A stretch of DNA of 34,538 nt. Source: CAYMRB01 sp964392615. GTDB lineage: Bacteria; Planctomycetota; UBA8108. The stretch covers positions 1 through 34,538 of the forward strand of contig CAYMRB010000046.1 in NCBI GenBank assembly GCA_964392615.1, given 5' to 3'. Shown in pieces: positions 23,701 to 31,773 of the stretch. Position 1 is the first letter of the stretch, and every line of letters starts with the position of its first letter. Below the pieces are notes generated by a model. It saw only the letters and a program-made list of their open reading frames with translations, was not told where the DNA came from and searched no databases. Made by a program: the position numbers and the translations under genes.

Positions 23701-25754
23701 GATCGGCGAGCTCGTTTCGCGCTGCGGCGGCGCGGCTTCTTCGAATAGCGATCGAGCCACTCGACGATGCGATGGAGGCGGTCGATCCTCAGGTCCGGTG
23801 GGCCACTGCGGCTCATTCCGTGGCTCGTGCTCCGCGGATAGCGCACGAAGCGGGACGGAACGCCCCGCAGCTGTAGCGCGGTGAAGGCCTGCTCGGCCTG
23901 CTCGACGTTGCAGCGCAGATCGCCTTCGCTGTGGATGATCAGCGTCGGGGTGTCGACATCGCCGAAGAATCGCAGCGGGCTCTGCGACCAGAGCGATTCA
24001 GGGCGATCCCACGCATTGCCGCTCCAATAGCGATCCGGCCTCTCGGGATGGTCGGTCGTGCCGACCATGCTGACGAGGTTCGAGACGCAGCGGTCGGAAA
24101 TCGCGCAGGCGTACGCGTCCGAGTGGCCGATGGCCCAATTCGCCATGTAGCCGCCGTAGCTGCCGCCAGCGATCGCGAGGCGATTCGCGTCGATCCAGGG
24201 CCGTGCTGCGGCGAAGTCGGTGACCGCTCGGATGTCATCCCAGTCCTTGTTGCCCCAATCGCCGCGGATCGCTGCGCAATGGGCCTGGCCGTATCCCTTG
24301 CTGCCGCGCGGGTTGGAGTAGAACACCGCGTAGCCGCGCGCCGCCAGGAATTGGAGCTCGTGGAAGAACGACACGGCGTACTGTGCATGCGGACCACCGT
24401 GGACGTATACGACCGCGGGGAGCTTGCGGCGAGAGCTGCTCTCGGGCGGGCGCAGCACGAACGTCTGCACGCGCGTGCCGTCCGTGGACGGCACCCAGTG
24501 CGACGTGGGACGGGCGATGCGAATCTCGCGGAGCAGATCGCCGTTGAGGTCGGTCAGGCGCTTCAGCGGTAGGCCGCTCCGCGACAGGCGCCCGACGCAG
24601 ACGTCCGGTGGACGGGTCGGCGTGGACACGACGGTCGCGACGCGGCGGCCATCCGCCGACACGGTGCCGAAGGCATGGACGCCGGCCTCTTTCGTCAGCA
24701 TGCGCAGGCGCGGACGCGCAACGTCGATCGACGCGATGTGGATCTCGCCATGCCAGCCGATCTGGGCGAGCAGGCGATCGCCATCCGGATGCCAACGGAA
24801 GACCGGCCCGAAGACCAGATCATCGCTATCGTTGATCGTGACCGCGAACAGGCAGTAGTCGGTGTGGGCGGTCAGGCTGCGAGCGCCGCCACGACGAGCG
24901 TCGCAGACGAAGAGCTCGAGGTTCTCCGTGCTGTACGCGCTGTCCGTTCCAGCGCGGCCAGCATAGGCGAGAAGCTTGCCGTCAGGAGACCAGATCACGC
25001 GCTCCTTCGGACCGTCGGGGAGGTCCGGTAACCGGCGCGAGCGTCCGGACGCGATATCGTAGATCCAGATGGCCGCCTTCCACGGTCGCAGGATCGCCGC
25101 GCGATCGATGTTCGACGCGATGGCGAGGCGCTTCGAGTCCGGCGAAAAATCGCACGAGAAGGCCCCGGCCCGGTCGCGGGTCCACACCTTGCGATGCTCA
25201 CCGCTCGCCGCGTCGACGAGGTAGAGGGCGTAGCGTTGCGCGTTGAAGTAGCCATCCCCGTCGAGGCGGTACCACAGGTCATCGATGACGCGCGGCGGCT
25301 CACTGCGGTTCTTCGCCGCGCGCTCCTTCTTCGCTGCCGTCGTCCAGTCGGGGTCTTCCTCTCGGAACCCGACGGCGATCCAGCGGCCGTCGGGGGACCA
25401 TGCCAACCCGCCGACGCGCCCTTCGGGGAGGGTCGCCAGAAGACTGGCCTCGCCGCCGTCGGCGGGGATCGTCCAGGCTTTGAGGCGAGCCCCCTCACGC
25501 GCGCTGATGAACGCGATGCGCTTGCCGTCCGACGACCAACGGGGACAGACATCCTTGCCGCCGGTCGTGAACTGGCGCGGCGGGCTGCGGCCGTCCGTCG
25601 ATACGATCCACAGATTGACGACGAGGTCGTTGTTCTTCCCGATGGACCGGCGCACGAAGACGATCTGCGAGCCATCCGGCGAGATCTGAGGATCTCCCGC
25701 GATGTCGATGCGACAGAGATCTTCGGCGGTTATCGGGCGGCGCTTCTTCGCCAT
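23697..25754 (-). CDS. S9 family prolyl oligopeptidase/acylaminoacyl-peptidase
   Basis: A 685-residue serine peptidase. The N-terminal two thirds are WD40-like beta-propeller blades with repeated SPDG motifs (QISPDGSQIVFV, WSSDGKRIAFIS, WSPDGRWIAVGF, WSPDGKLLAYAG). The alpha/beta-hydrolase domain starts near residue 440 (LPAVVYVHGGPHAQY). The catalytic triad is readable: Ser532 in GGSYGGYM, Asp612 in HSEGDLRC, and His645 in STSHGMSRSG. No signal peptide is seen, so it is probably cytoplasmic, cleaving short peptides or removing acylated N-terminal residues (family knowledge). ATG 25754 has an AAGGGG site about 9 nt upstream. The CYTH gene follows with a 4-nt overlap. The C-terminus is a basic tail. 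Confidence 0.93.
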   Translation of the reverse strand: MAKKRRPITAEDLCRIDIAGDPQISPDGSQIVFVRRSIGKNNDLVVNLWIVSTDGRSPPRQFTTGGKDVCPRWSSDGKRIAFISAREGARLKAWTIPADGGEASLLATLPEGRVGGLAWSPDGRWIAVGFREEDPDWTTAAKKERAAKNRSEPPRVIDDLWYRLDGDGYFNAQRYALYLVDAASGEHRKVWTRDRAGAFSCDFSPDSKRLAIASNIDRAAILRPWKAAIWIYDIASGRSRRLPDLPDGPKERVIWSPDGKLLAYAGRAGTDSAYSTENLELFVCDARRGGARSLTAHTDYCLFAVTINDSDDLVFGPVFRWHPDGDRLLAQIGWHGEIHIASIDVARPRLRMLTKEAGVHAFGTVSADGRRVATVVSTPTRPPDVCVGRLSRSGLPLKRLTDLNGDLLREIRIARPTSHWVPSTDGTRVQTFVLRPPESSSRRKLPAVVYVHGGPHAQYAVSFFHELQFLAARGYAVFYSNPRGSKGYGQAHCAAIRGDWGNKDWDDIRAVTDFAAARPWIDANRLAIAGGSYGGYMANWAIGHSDAYACAISDRCVSNLVSMVGTTDHPERPDRYWSGNAWDRPESLWSQSPLRFFGDVDTPTLIIHSEGDLRCNVEQAEQAFTALQLRGVPSRFVRYPRSTSHGMSRSGPPDLRIDRLHRIVEWLDRYSKKPRRRSAKRARRS

Positions 25755-26006
25755 TCAGCAGCCCCTTCGTTCTCGGTGCGGGAGCGCAGAAACGCGGCGC
25801 GTTTCTGACGGCTCACGCCAGTGCTCGGCTTCCTGTCACGCGGCGTTGACGGGCAGATCTGTACCCGGTACCGGCGCGTCGAGTCAAAGCAAAAGGGCTG
25901 CAGACCTCTCGTCAGGCCGTCCAGCGATTCGCTACGATGTCGTCGACACGCCTCCCCGCGCTCACGGTCCGTTCGTCTCGCGGGGGGCACGTCGTACTTC
26001 GCAGCC

Positions 26007-26012
26007 AGAGGA
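26007..26012 (+). promoter_or_regulatory. ribosome binding site for the DJ-1/PfpI gene
   Basis: AGAGGA lies 7 nt before ATG 26020. It decides the start, because the open frame extends some 318 nt further upstream without similarity to the family. The 265-bp gap between this gene and the divergent S9 peptidase gene contains a 10-bp palindrome, CCGGTACCGG (25865-25874), but no clear promoter. Confidence 0.65.
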
Positions 26013-26019
26013 ATTCCCG

Positions 26020-26595
26020 ATGCCGAAGGTCCTGATGCCGATCGGTGACGCCACCGAGGTGCTCGACACGATGTATCCGTACTTCCGCCTGCCCGAGGAC
26101 GGCTTCGACGTCGTTGTCGCCGGGCCGGAGGCGCGCCTGTACCACATGGTTCTCCACGAGATTCCGCCGAGCTGCGCGGGGGACGTCCGCTGGGACATCA
26201 CGCGCGAGAGTCCGGGGTACCACATCGAGGCGACGATCGCGTTTCGAGACGTCGATCCGGAGGAGTACGTCGGGCTCTTCGTGTCGGGCGGGCGCGCGCC
26301 GGAGTATCTGCGCTACGACCAGGACCTGTTGCGCATCACGCGGCACTTCTTCGAGACGGACAAGCCGGTCGCTGCGCTCTGTCACGGCGTCGAGATCCTC
26401 ACCGCTGCCGGGACGATCGAAGGTCGCACGCTGACGACGGTCGCGAAGTGTGCCCTCGACGTCGAGCAAGGCGGCGCGCGCTACGTGGACGAGCCTTGCG
26501 TGATCGACGGCAGCCTCGTCACGGCTCGCACCTGGCACGACAACACGCCGCTTCTGAGAGAGTTCGTGCGCATGCTCAAGGAGGCGACGTCATGA
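26020..26595 (+). CDS. DJ-1/PfpI family protein
   Basis: A 191-residue protein of the DJ-1/ThiJ/PfpI superfamily. The nucleophile elbow is ALCHGVEIL with Cys121 followed by His122, as in PfpI/YhbO-type members. LFVSGGRAPEYLRYD is the preceding family signature, and KVLMPIGDATEVLDTMYPYFRL forms the first strand and loop. The segment after Cys121 (GRTLTTVAKCALDVEQGG, VTARTWHDN) has the expected C-terminal fold. Members are intracellular peptidases, deglycases/glyoxalases or stress chaperones; the exact activity here is not visible. The gene stands alone on the plus strand, divergent from the S9 peptidase and 142 nt before the MscS-like gene. Confidence 0.92.
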   Translation: MPKVLMPIGDATEVLDTMYPYFRLPEDGFDVVVAGPEARLYHMVLHEIPPSCAGDVRWDITRESPGYHIEATIAFRDVDPEEYVGLFVSGGRAPEYLRYDQDLLRITRHFFETDKPVAALCHGVEILTAAGTIEGRTLTTVAKCALDVEQGGARYVDEPCVIDGSLVTARTWHDNTPLLREFVRMLKEATS

Positions 26596-26636
26596 CACCG
26601 TTCGGTAGATGATCGTGGCGTTCGCGCTCGAAGCGC

Positions 26637-26651
26637 TTCTTCAACGGACTG
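26637..26651 (+). repeat. dispersed 15-mer TTCTTCAACGGACTG
   Basis: This is one of four matches to TTCTTC(A/G)ACGGNCTG in the last 8 kb; the others are at 31752-31766 (+), 33121-33135 (+) and 33145-33159 (-). Here it lies between the DJ-1 and MscS-like genes. A GC-rich hairpin-like stretch ending in TTTT follows at about 26653-26674 and could act as a terminator for the DJ-1 gene, but the stem is imperfect. Confidence 0.5.
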
Positions 26652-26737
26652 CCAACCGCGCCAGCGGGGTTTTCGACAGCGAGGCTCGGGCGTATCATGG
26701 AGGCTGTCGCGTTGGCTCCGGGAAACGGATAGGTATC

Positions 26738-27676
26738 GTGTGGCGTACTTGCAGCCTGTACTCGATGGCGGCAGTCGTGGTCGTGGCGTTCGGCTGCGGT
26801 CGGAAGAGCGACCGTGCGGCCGACACCGGCGTAGCGCATGGTGACGTAGGCGTCGACGCGGCGCCGGCGTTCGGCGGCGCCGCGTTCGGATGGCTGCCGA
26901 TCGCGGCCGGGCTCGTGCTCTTGTGGTTCCTCGCGGCCGTGGTCGTGGAGCGCGCCAGTGAGAGCATCTCGGCACGTTCCTGTTCTCGTCCGGAAGACGG
27001 GCGTGTGGCCGCTTGGCGGCGGCTGGTCCTGATCGTCCTTCGATCGCTCATCGGGCTGGTCGCGTTCGTTTGGATCCTCTCCGAGGTCGGCTTGCCTGGT
27101 TGGAGCGTGGTCGCCGCACCGTGTGTCCTGCTGCTCGGTCTGGCCATCGTCGCGCGAGGACTGCTAGCGGACGGACTGCATGCGTTCGGCGTGCTCTCGG
27201 ATGCCGCGTTCGATGTCGACGATGTCGTCGAGGTCGGCAACACGAAGGGTATCGTCGATCGCGTCACCCCGCGCAGCGTCGTCGTGCGCGACTTCGACGG
27301 TGCCGTGCACCACGTGCCACACGCGACGATCGGTGCCGTGACCAACTACTCGCGTTCATGGTCGCGGGCGACGGTCGACGTCGAGGTCGAGTACGACGAG
27401 GACCTCGACCGCGTGCTCGAGATCCTGCGCGGCGAGGTCGACGCGTTGCGACGGGATGCGGAGGTGGGCGAGCTCCTCGGCGACGAGCAGCTCGTCGGGG
27501 TCGATCGGTTCGAGCGCGCGGGAGCGGTGCTTCGCGTGGGAGTGAAGACCGCGCCGTTGCGGGAGGTGCGCGTCCAGGAGCGCCTCGAGGCGGGCATCCG
27601 CACGCGGCTCGACGAGAACGGTCTCGCGGCGGCCGTGCGGGGACACGCGGGGGCGGTGGACGACCGCGGCAATTGA
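26738..27676 (+). CDS. MscS-like small-conductance mechanosensitive channel
   Basis: A 312-residue membrane protein. The start is taken as GTG 26738, preceded by GGATAGG. It opens into a hydrophobic signal ending in VAFGC, an imperfect lipobox; ATG 26765 is an alternative. Three membrane segments follow (WLPIAAGLVLLWFLAAVV; LIVLRSLIGLVAFVWIL; VVAAPCVLLLGLAIVARGLLADGL), the last being the pore helix. The MscS beta domain comes next, with DVDDVVEVGNTKGIVDRV, VRDFDGAVHHVPHATIGAV and NYSRSWSRATVDVEVEYDED, then an alpha/beta C-terminus. MscS channels release solutes under hypo-osmotic stress. The gene ends 40 nt before hen1 on the same strand, so it may share the RNA-repair transcript. The Cys at the signal end is unusual for this family. 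Confidence 0.87.
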   Translation: MWRTCSLYSMAAVVVVAFGCGRKSDRAADTGVAHGDVGVDAAPAFGGAAFGWLPIAAGLVLLWFLAAVVVERASESISARSCSRPEDGRVAAWRRLVLIVLRSLIGLVAFVWILSEVGLPGWSVVAAPCVLLLGLAIVARGLLADGLHAFGVLSDAAFDVDDVVEVGNTKGIVDRVTPRSVVVRDFDGAVHHVPHATIGAVTNYSRSWSRATVDVEVEYDEDLDRVLEILRGEVDALRRDAEVGELLGDEQLVGVDRFERAGAVLRVGVKTAPLREVRVQERLEAGIRTRLDENGLAAAVRGHAGAVDDRGN

Positions 27677-27716
27677 TGGCAAATTAGCGCCTTTCCGGCG
27701 CAGTCCATCGAATCCC

Positions 27717-29132
27717 GTGCTCCTGACCATCACGACCACCCATCGGCCGGCGACCGATCTCGGCTATCTGCTCGCCAAGAACCCCACCCGCGTGCAGGAG
27801 TTCCCGCTGAGCTTCGGCCGTGCCGTCGTGTTCTACCCGCGGGCGACCGAGGACGAGTGCACGGCCGCTCTCCTCGTCGACGTCGACCCGATCGACCTCG
27901 TGCGCGGGCGGCTCCACGGTTCTGGGCGGGGGCCCCGCGGCAACGGCTTCGCGCTGGCTCAGTACGTCAACGACCGTCCGTACGTCGCGAGCTCGTTTCT
28001 CTCCGTAGCGATCTCTCGCGTGCTCGGAAGCGCGCTCGCCGGGCGCAGCAAGGAGCGGCCGGAGCTCGCCGAGCGCGCCATTCCGCTCGTCGCCGAGCTG
28101 CCGACCGTCCCGTGTCGTGGCGGTGAAGACCTGCTGCGCGGCCTATTCGAGCCGCTCGGCTATGACGTCGAGACGTCGCGTCATTCCCTCGACGAGGAGC
28201 GCGCTGATTGGGGCGAGAGCCGCTACTTCACGGTGCGCCTGCGGCACACGGTACGGTTGCGCGAACTGCTGACGCACCTCTACGTGCTCGTTCCTGTCCT
28301 CGATGACGACAAGCACTATTGGGTCGGTGTCGACGAGGTCGAGAAGCTCCTCGCGAAGGGAGAGGGCTGGCTCGGCGATCACCCGCTGCGCGATACGATT
28401 TCGCGGCGCTTTCTCAAGCATCAGAAGCGCTTGACCAGGGAGGCGCTGTCGAGGCTGACCGAGGAGGACGAGCCGGATCCCGACGATGCGGCGGTGGCGA
28501 GCGATGCCGCGGAGGCGGAGATCGAGAAACCGATCCGCTTGAACGACGTGCGGCTCGATACCGTCGTCGACGCGTTGGTGCGCTCCGGTGCGACGCGCGT
28601 GCTCGATCTCGGCTGCGGCGAAGGCAAGCTCTTGCAGCGGCTGGTGCGACAGCGCTCCTTCGCCGAGATCGTCGGTGTCGATGTGTCCTGCCGGGCGCTG
28701 GAGATCGCCGCCGAGCGGCTCGAGCGGCTGCCCGACCGCAAGCGGCGTCTCGTCACGCTCCTGCACGGTTCGCTGATGTACCGCGACCGCCGTCTCGAGG
28801 GTTTCGATGCGGCTGCTGTCGTCGAGGTGATCGAGCATCTGGATCCGCCGCGACTCCGTGCGTTCGAGCGCGTGCTGTTCGAGTTCCTGCGACCGGCGAC
28901 GATCGTCGTGACGACTCCGAACATCGAGTTCAACGCGCGATTCGAGAACTTGCCGGCCGGCAAGCTGCGCCATCGAGACCATCGCTTCGAGTGGACGCGA
29001 GCCGAGATGCGCGCGTGGGGCGAGCGGCTGGCTGTGGAGCACGGCTACGAAGTGGAGTTCGCCGGCATCGGGGAGGTGGACGAGGAACTCGGCACGCCGA
29101 CGCAGATGGGGGTATTCCGTGTCCGAGAATGA
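27717..29132 (+). CDS. hen1: 3'-terminal RNA ribose 2'-O-methyltransferase Hen1
   Basis: A 471-residue bacterial Hen1. The N-terminal region (about 1-250) begins MLLTITTTHRPATDLGYLL and includes VFYPRATEDECTAALLVDVDP, the conserved domain known to activate the ligase of Pnkp. The C-terminal methyltransferase has motif I VLDLGCGEG and the metal-binding EVIEH (Glu370, Glu373, His374), with further His residues in RHRDHRFEW. The enzyme 2'-O-methylates the 3' end of ribotoxin-cleaved RNA before ligation, so the repaired site resists re-cleavage (family knowledge). GTG 27717 fits the family N-terminus exactly, but no strong ribosome site is visible. It overlaps the pnkp gene by 14 nt, as expected for partners of one complex. 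Confidence 0.95.
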   Translation: MLLTITTTHRPATDLGYLLAKNPTRVQEFPLSFGRAVVFYPRATEDECTAALLVDVDPIDLVRGRLHGSGRGPRGNGFALAQYVNDRPYVASSFLSVAISRVLGSALAGRSKERPELAERAIPLVAELPTVPCRGGEDLLRGLFEPLGYDVETSRHSLDEERADWGESRYFTVRLRHTVRLRELLTHLYVLVPVLDDDKHYWVGVDEVEKLLAKGEGWLGDHPLRDTISRRFLKHQKRLTREALSRLTEEDEPDPDDAAVASDAAEAEIEKPIRLNDVRLDTVVDALVRSGATRVLDLGCGEGKLLQRLVRQRSFAEIVGVDVSCRALEIAAERLERLPDRKRRLVTLLHGSLMYRDRRLEGFDAAAVVEVIEHLDPPRLRAFERVLFEFLRPATIVVTTPNIEFNARFENLPAGKLRHRDHRFEWTRAEMRAWGERLAVEHGYEVEFAGIGEVDEELGTPTQMGVFRVRE

Positions 29133-31743
29133 AGCGCCGCCGCCGTCGGCACAGCCCGGAGCGGAGAGCGAGGAGAGCGTCGAGAGAGTCATCGGGCTGC
29201 CCGAGTTCTCGCTGGTCGTTCTGGTCGGGCCGTCCGGATCGGGCAAGTCGACGTTTGCGCGTCGCCATTTTCTGCCGACGGAGGTGCTGTCGTCGGACGT
29301 ATGCCGCGGCCTCGTCAGCGACGACGAGAACGACCAATCGGCGACGAAGGACGCCTTCGAGCTGCTCCACTTCATCGCGGCGAAACGGCTCGCGGCGCGG
29401 CGGCTGACAGTCATCGACGCGACGAACGTGCAGCGGGAAGCGCGCAAACCTCTGATCCGGTTGGCGCGCGAGTATCACTGTCTGCCGGTCGTCGTCGCGT
29501 TCCGGATCCCGGAGGGCGTGTGCCACGATCGCAACAAGGCCCGCGACGATCGCGACTTCGGCCCACGGGTCATTCGTCAACAATCCAGCGAGATGAAGCG
29601 CTCGCTGCGCGGCTTGAAGCGTGAGGGCTTTCGCCACGTCAACATCCTGCGTTCGCCGGAGGAGGTCGACGCGGTGCGCATCGAGCGTCGGCCGCTGTGG
29701 ACAGACCGTCGCGGCGAGTTGGGGCCATTCGACATCATCGGCGACGTCCACGGCTGCGCCGATGAGTTGCGCTCGCTCCTCGAGGAGCTGGGGTGGGAGC
29801 TCACCGACGGCGAGGACGGCCGGGCGGTTCGCGCGCGCCATCCGCAGGGGCGGCGCGCGATCTTCGTCGGCGACCTCGTCGATCGCGGCCCGCAGACACC
29901 GGCCGTGCTGCGCCTCGCGATGAACATGGTCGAGGACGGCACGGCGTTTTGCGTCCCCGGCAATCACGACGTCAAGCTCGCGCGCAAGCTGCGCGGTCGC
30001 AACGTCCAGATCCGCCACGGCCTGGCTGAATCGCTCGAACAGTTGGAGGCGGAGAGCGACGCGTTTCGCGAGCAGGCAGCGTCGTTCCTCGACGGGCTGG
30101 TCAGTCATTTCGTGCTCGATGGCGGCAAGCTGGTCGTCGCGCATGCCGGCATGAAGGAGGAGCTTCAGGGGCGAGCCTCCGGCAAGGTGCGCGAGTTCGC
30201 GCTCTACGGCGAGACGACCGGCGAGACCGACGAGTTCGGCCTGCCGGAGCGCATCGACTGGGCCGCGGAGTATCGCGGCCGAGCGATGGTCGTGTACGGC
30301 CACACGCCCGTCGAGGAAGCGTGCTGGCTCAACAGGACGATCAACATCGACACGGGATGCGTGTTCGGAGGCAAGCTGACGGCGTTGCGCTATCCGGAGA
30401 AGGAGCTCGTCTCCGTGCCGTGCCGCCAGGTATGGGCCGAGCCGGCGAAGCCGTTGCGCCCGGTGACCGCCGACAGCCGCAGTCCGCAGCAGCAGCACGA
30501 TGATCTCCTCGATCTCGACGACGTTCGCGGCAAGCGGCTTGTCGCGACGCGCTTGCATCACAATGTCACGGTCCGCGCCGAGAACGCGGCTGCGGCGCTG
30601 GAGGTGATGAGTCGCTTCGCGATCGATCCGCGCTGGCTCATCTACCTGCCGCCGACGATGTCGCCGAGCGGCACGTCGAGCCGCGACGGGTACCTCGAGC
30701 ATCCGGACGAGTCGTTCGAGTACTTCGCCGGCGAACGAGTCGAGTCGGTCGTCTGCGAGGAGAAGCACATGGGGTCGCGCGTCGTCGTGATCGTGTGTCG
30801 CGACCACGAGGCCGTGCGTCGCCGCTTCGGAGTGGACGATGGACGCCTCGGCGTGTGCTTCACGCGGACCGGGAGGAGCTTCTTCGTCGACGACGCGCTG
30901 CAAGCGCAGCTCGTCGACATCGTTCGCGGTGCTCTCGCTGCGAGTGGCTTCTGGGATGACTTCGCGACCGACTGGGTGTGCCTCGACTGCGAGCTCATGC
31001 CATGGTCGGCCAAGGCGCAGAGCCTGATCACGCAGCAGTACGCAGCGGTCGGCGCCGCGTCGCGGGAGGCGCTCTCAAGCGTTCTGGACGCGCTCGATCG
31101 CGCTGCGGCCGGGAACGACGCGGCGCGCCCGTATCTCGACGATTACCGCGAGCGATCCGATCAGGCAGCGGGCTACCGGCGCGCGTATCGGGCCTACTGC
31201 TGGCCCGTCGAGTCGATTGCGGACCTGCGGCTCGCGCCGTTTCACGTCCTCGCGACGGAGGGCGGCGTGCATCACGACCGCGATCACGCGTGGCACATGG
31301 AGACGATCGCGGGCGTCTGCGCCGCGGCCGACGGCGTGCTGTGGTCGACGCCCTATCGCGTTGTCGAGCTCGGTGACGAGACCAGCCGTGCGGACGCGGT
31401 TCGCTGGTGGGAGGAGCTCACCGGTACCGGCGGCGAAGGCATGGTCGTCAAGCCGTCCGCATTCGTCAGTCGCGGTCGCCGCGGGCTCGTGCAGCCGGCG
31501 GTGAAGTGCCGCGGGCGCGAGTACCTGCGGATCATCTACGGACCGGAGTACACGCGCGATCGTCACCTGTCACGGCTGCGTTCCCGGCGGCTCGGGCGCA
31601 AGCGTTCGCTGGCGCTTCGCGAGTTCGCGCTCGGCATCGAGGCGCTCGAGCGGTTCGTCGCGGGGGAGCCGTTGCGGCGAGTTCACGAGTGCGTCTTCGG
31701 CGTGCTCGCGCTCGAGAGCGAGCCGGTCGATCCGCGGCTGTAG
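29119..31743 (+). CDS. pnkp: polynucleotide kinase-phosphatase-ligase (bacterial Pnkp)
   Basis: An 874-residue three-domain RNA-repair enzyme, close to the 870 residues of the Clostridium thermocellum protein. The N-terminal 5'-kinase has P-loop GPSGSGKST with Lys43. The central metallophosphoesterase (2',3'-phosphatase) has GDVHG (Asp209, His211), GDLVDRG (Asp252), GNHD (Asn282, His283) and GHTP (His395). The C-terminal adenylyltransferase/ligase has the motif I Lys549 in EKHMGSR, EGMVVKP (motif IV) and VKCRGREYLRIIYGPEY near the end. All catalytic motifs look intact. It heals and seals broken RNA together with Hen1. The GTG start at 29119 lies 14 nt inside hen1, with GGGG just upstream. The operon ends at a hairpin shared with the convergent histidine kinase gene. 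Confidence 0.96.
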   Translation: MSENEAPPPSAQPGAESEESVERVIGLPEFSLVVLVGPSGSGKSTFARRHFLPTEVLSSDVCRGLVSDDENDQSATKDAFELLHFIAAKRLAARRLTVIDATNVQREARKPLIRLAREYHCLPVVVAFRIPEGVCHDRNKARDDRDFGPRVIRQQSSEMKRSLRGLKREGFRHVNILRSPEEVDAVRIERRPLWTDRRGELGPFDIIGDVHGCADELRSLLEELGWELTDGEDGRAVRARHPQGRRAIFVGDLVDRGPQTPAVLRLAMNMVEDGTAFCVPGNHDVKLARKLRGRNVQIRHGLAESLEQLEAESDAFREQAASFLDGLVSHFVLDGGKLVVAHAGMKEELQGRASGKVREFALYGETTGETDEFGLPERIDWAAEYRGRAMVVYGHTPVEEACWLNRTINIDTGCVFGGKLTALRYPEKELVSVPCRQVWAEPAKPLRPVTADSRSPQQQHDDLLDLDDVRGKRLVATRLHHNVTVRAENAAAALEVMSRFAIDPRWLIYLPPTMSPSGTSSRDGYLEHPDESFEYFAGERVESVVCEEKHMGSRVVVIVCRDHEAVRRRFGVDDGRLGVCFTRTGRSFFVDDALQAQLVDIVRGALAASGFWDDFATDWVCLDCELMPWSAKAQSLITQQYAAVGAASREALSSVLDALDRAAAGNDAARPYLDDYRERSDQAAGYRRAYRAYCWPVESIADLRLAPFHVLATEGGVHHDRDHAWHMETIAGVCAAADGVLWSTPYRVVELGDETSRADAVRWWEELTGTGGEGMVVKPSAFVSRGRRGLVQPAVKCRGREYLRIIYGPEYTRDRHLSRLRSRRLGRKRSLALREFALGIEALERFVAGEPLRRVHECVFGVLALESEPVDPRL

Positions 31744-31745
31744 AC

Positions 31746-31766
31746 CAGCCCTTCTTCGACGGGCTG
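31746..31766. terminator. hairpin between convergent pnkp and histidine kinase genes
   Basis: CAGCCC (31746-31751) pairs with GGGCTG (31761-31766) around the loop TTCTTCGAC. It starts 2 nt after the pnkp stop and lies 7 nt beyond the histidine kinase stop, so it could end transcription from both sides. There is no T-run, only TT on the plus side. The loop and 3' arm together form a copy of the dispersed 15-mer. Confidence 0.5.
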
Positions 31767-31773
31767 TTCGAGG

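Noticed and set aside
25846..25874. TTGACG with TACCGG as promoter of the DJ-1 gene
   Set aside because: The spacing is right but the -10 matches only two of six positions.
25702..26019. Upstream extension of the DJ-1/PfpI frame
   Set aside because: No family similarity before MPKVLMPIG, and AGAGGA is correctly placed for ATG 26020.
28930..30903. Minus-strand 657-codon open frame opposite pnkp
   Set aside because: Pnkp is intact and certain; the antisense frame shows no domain.
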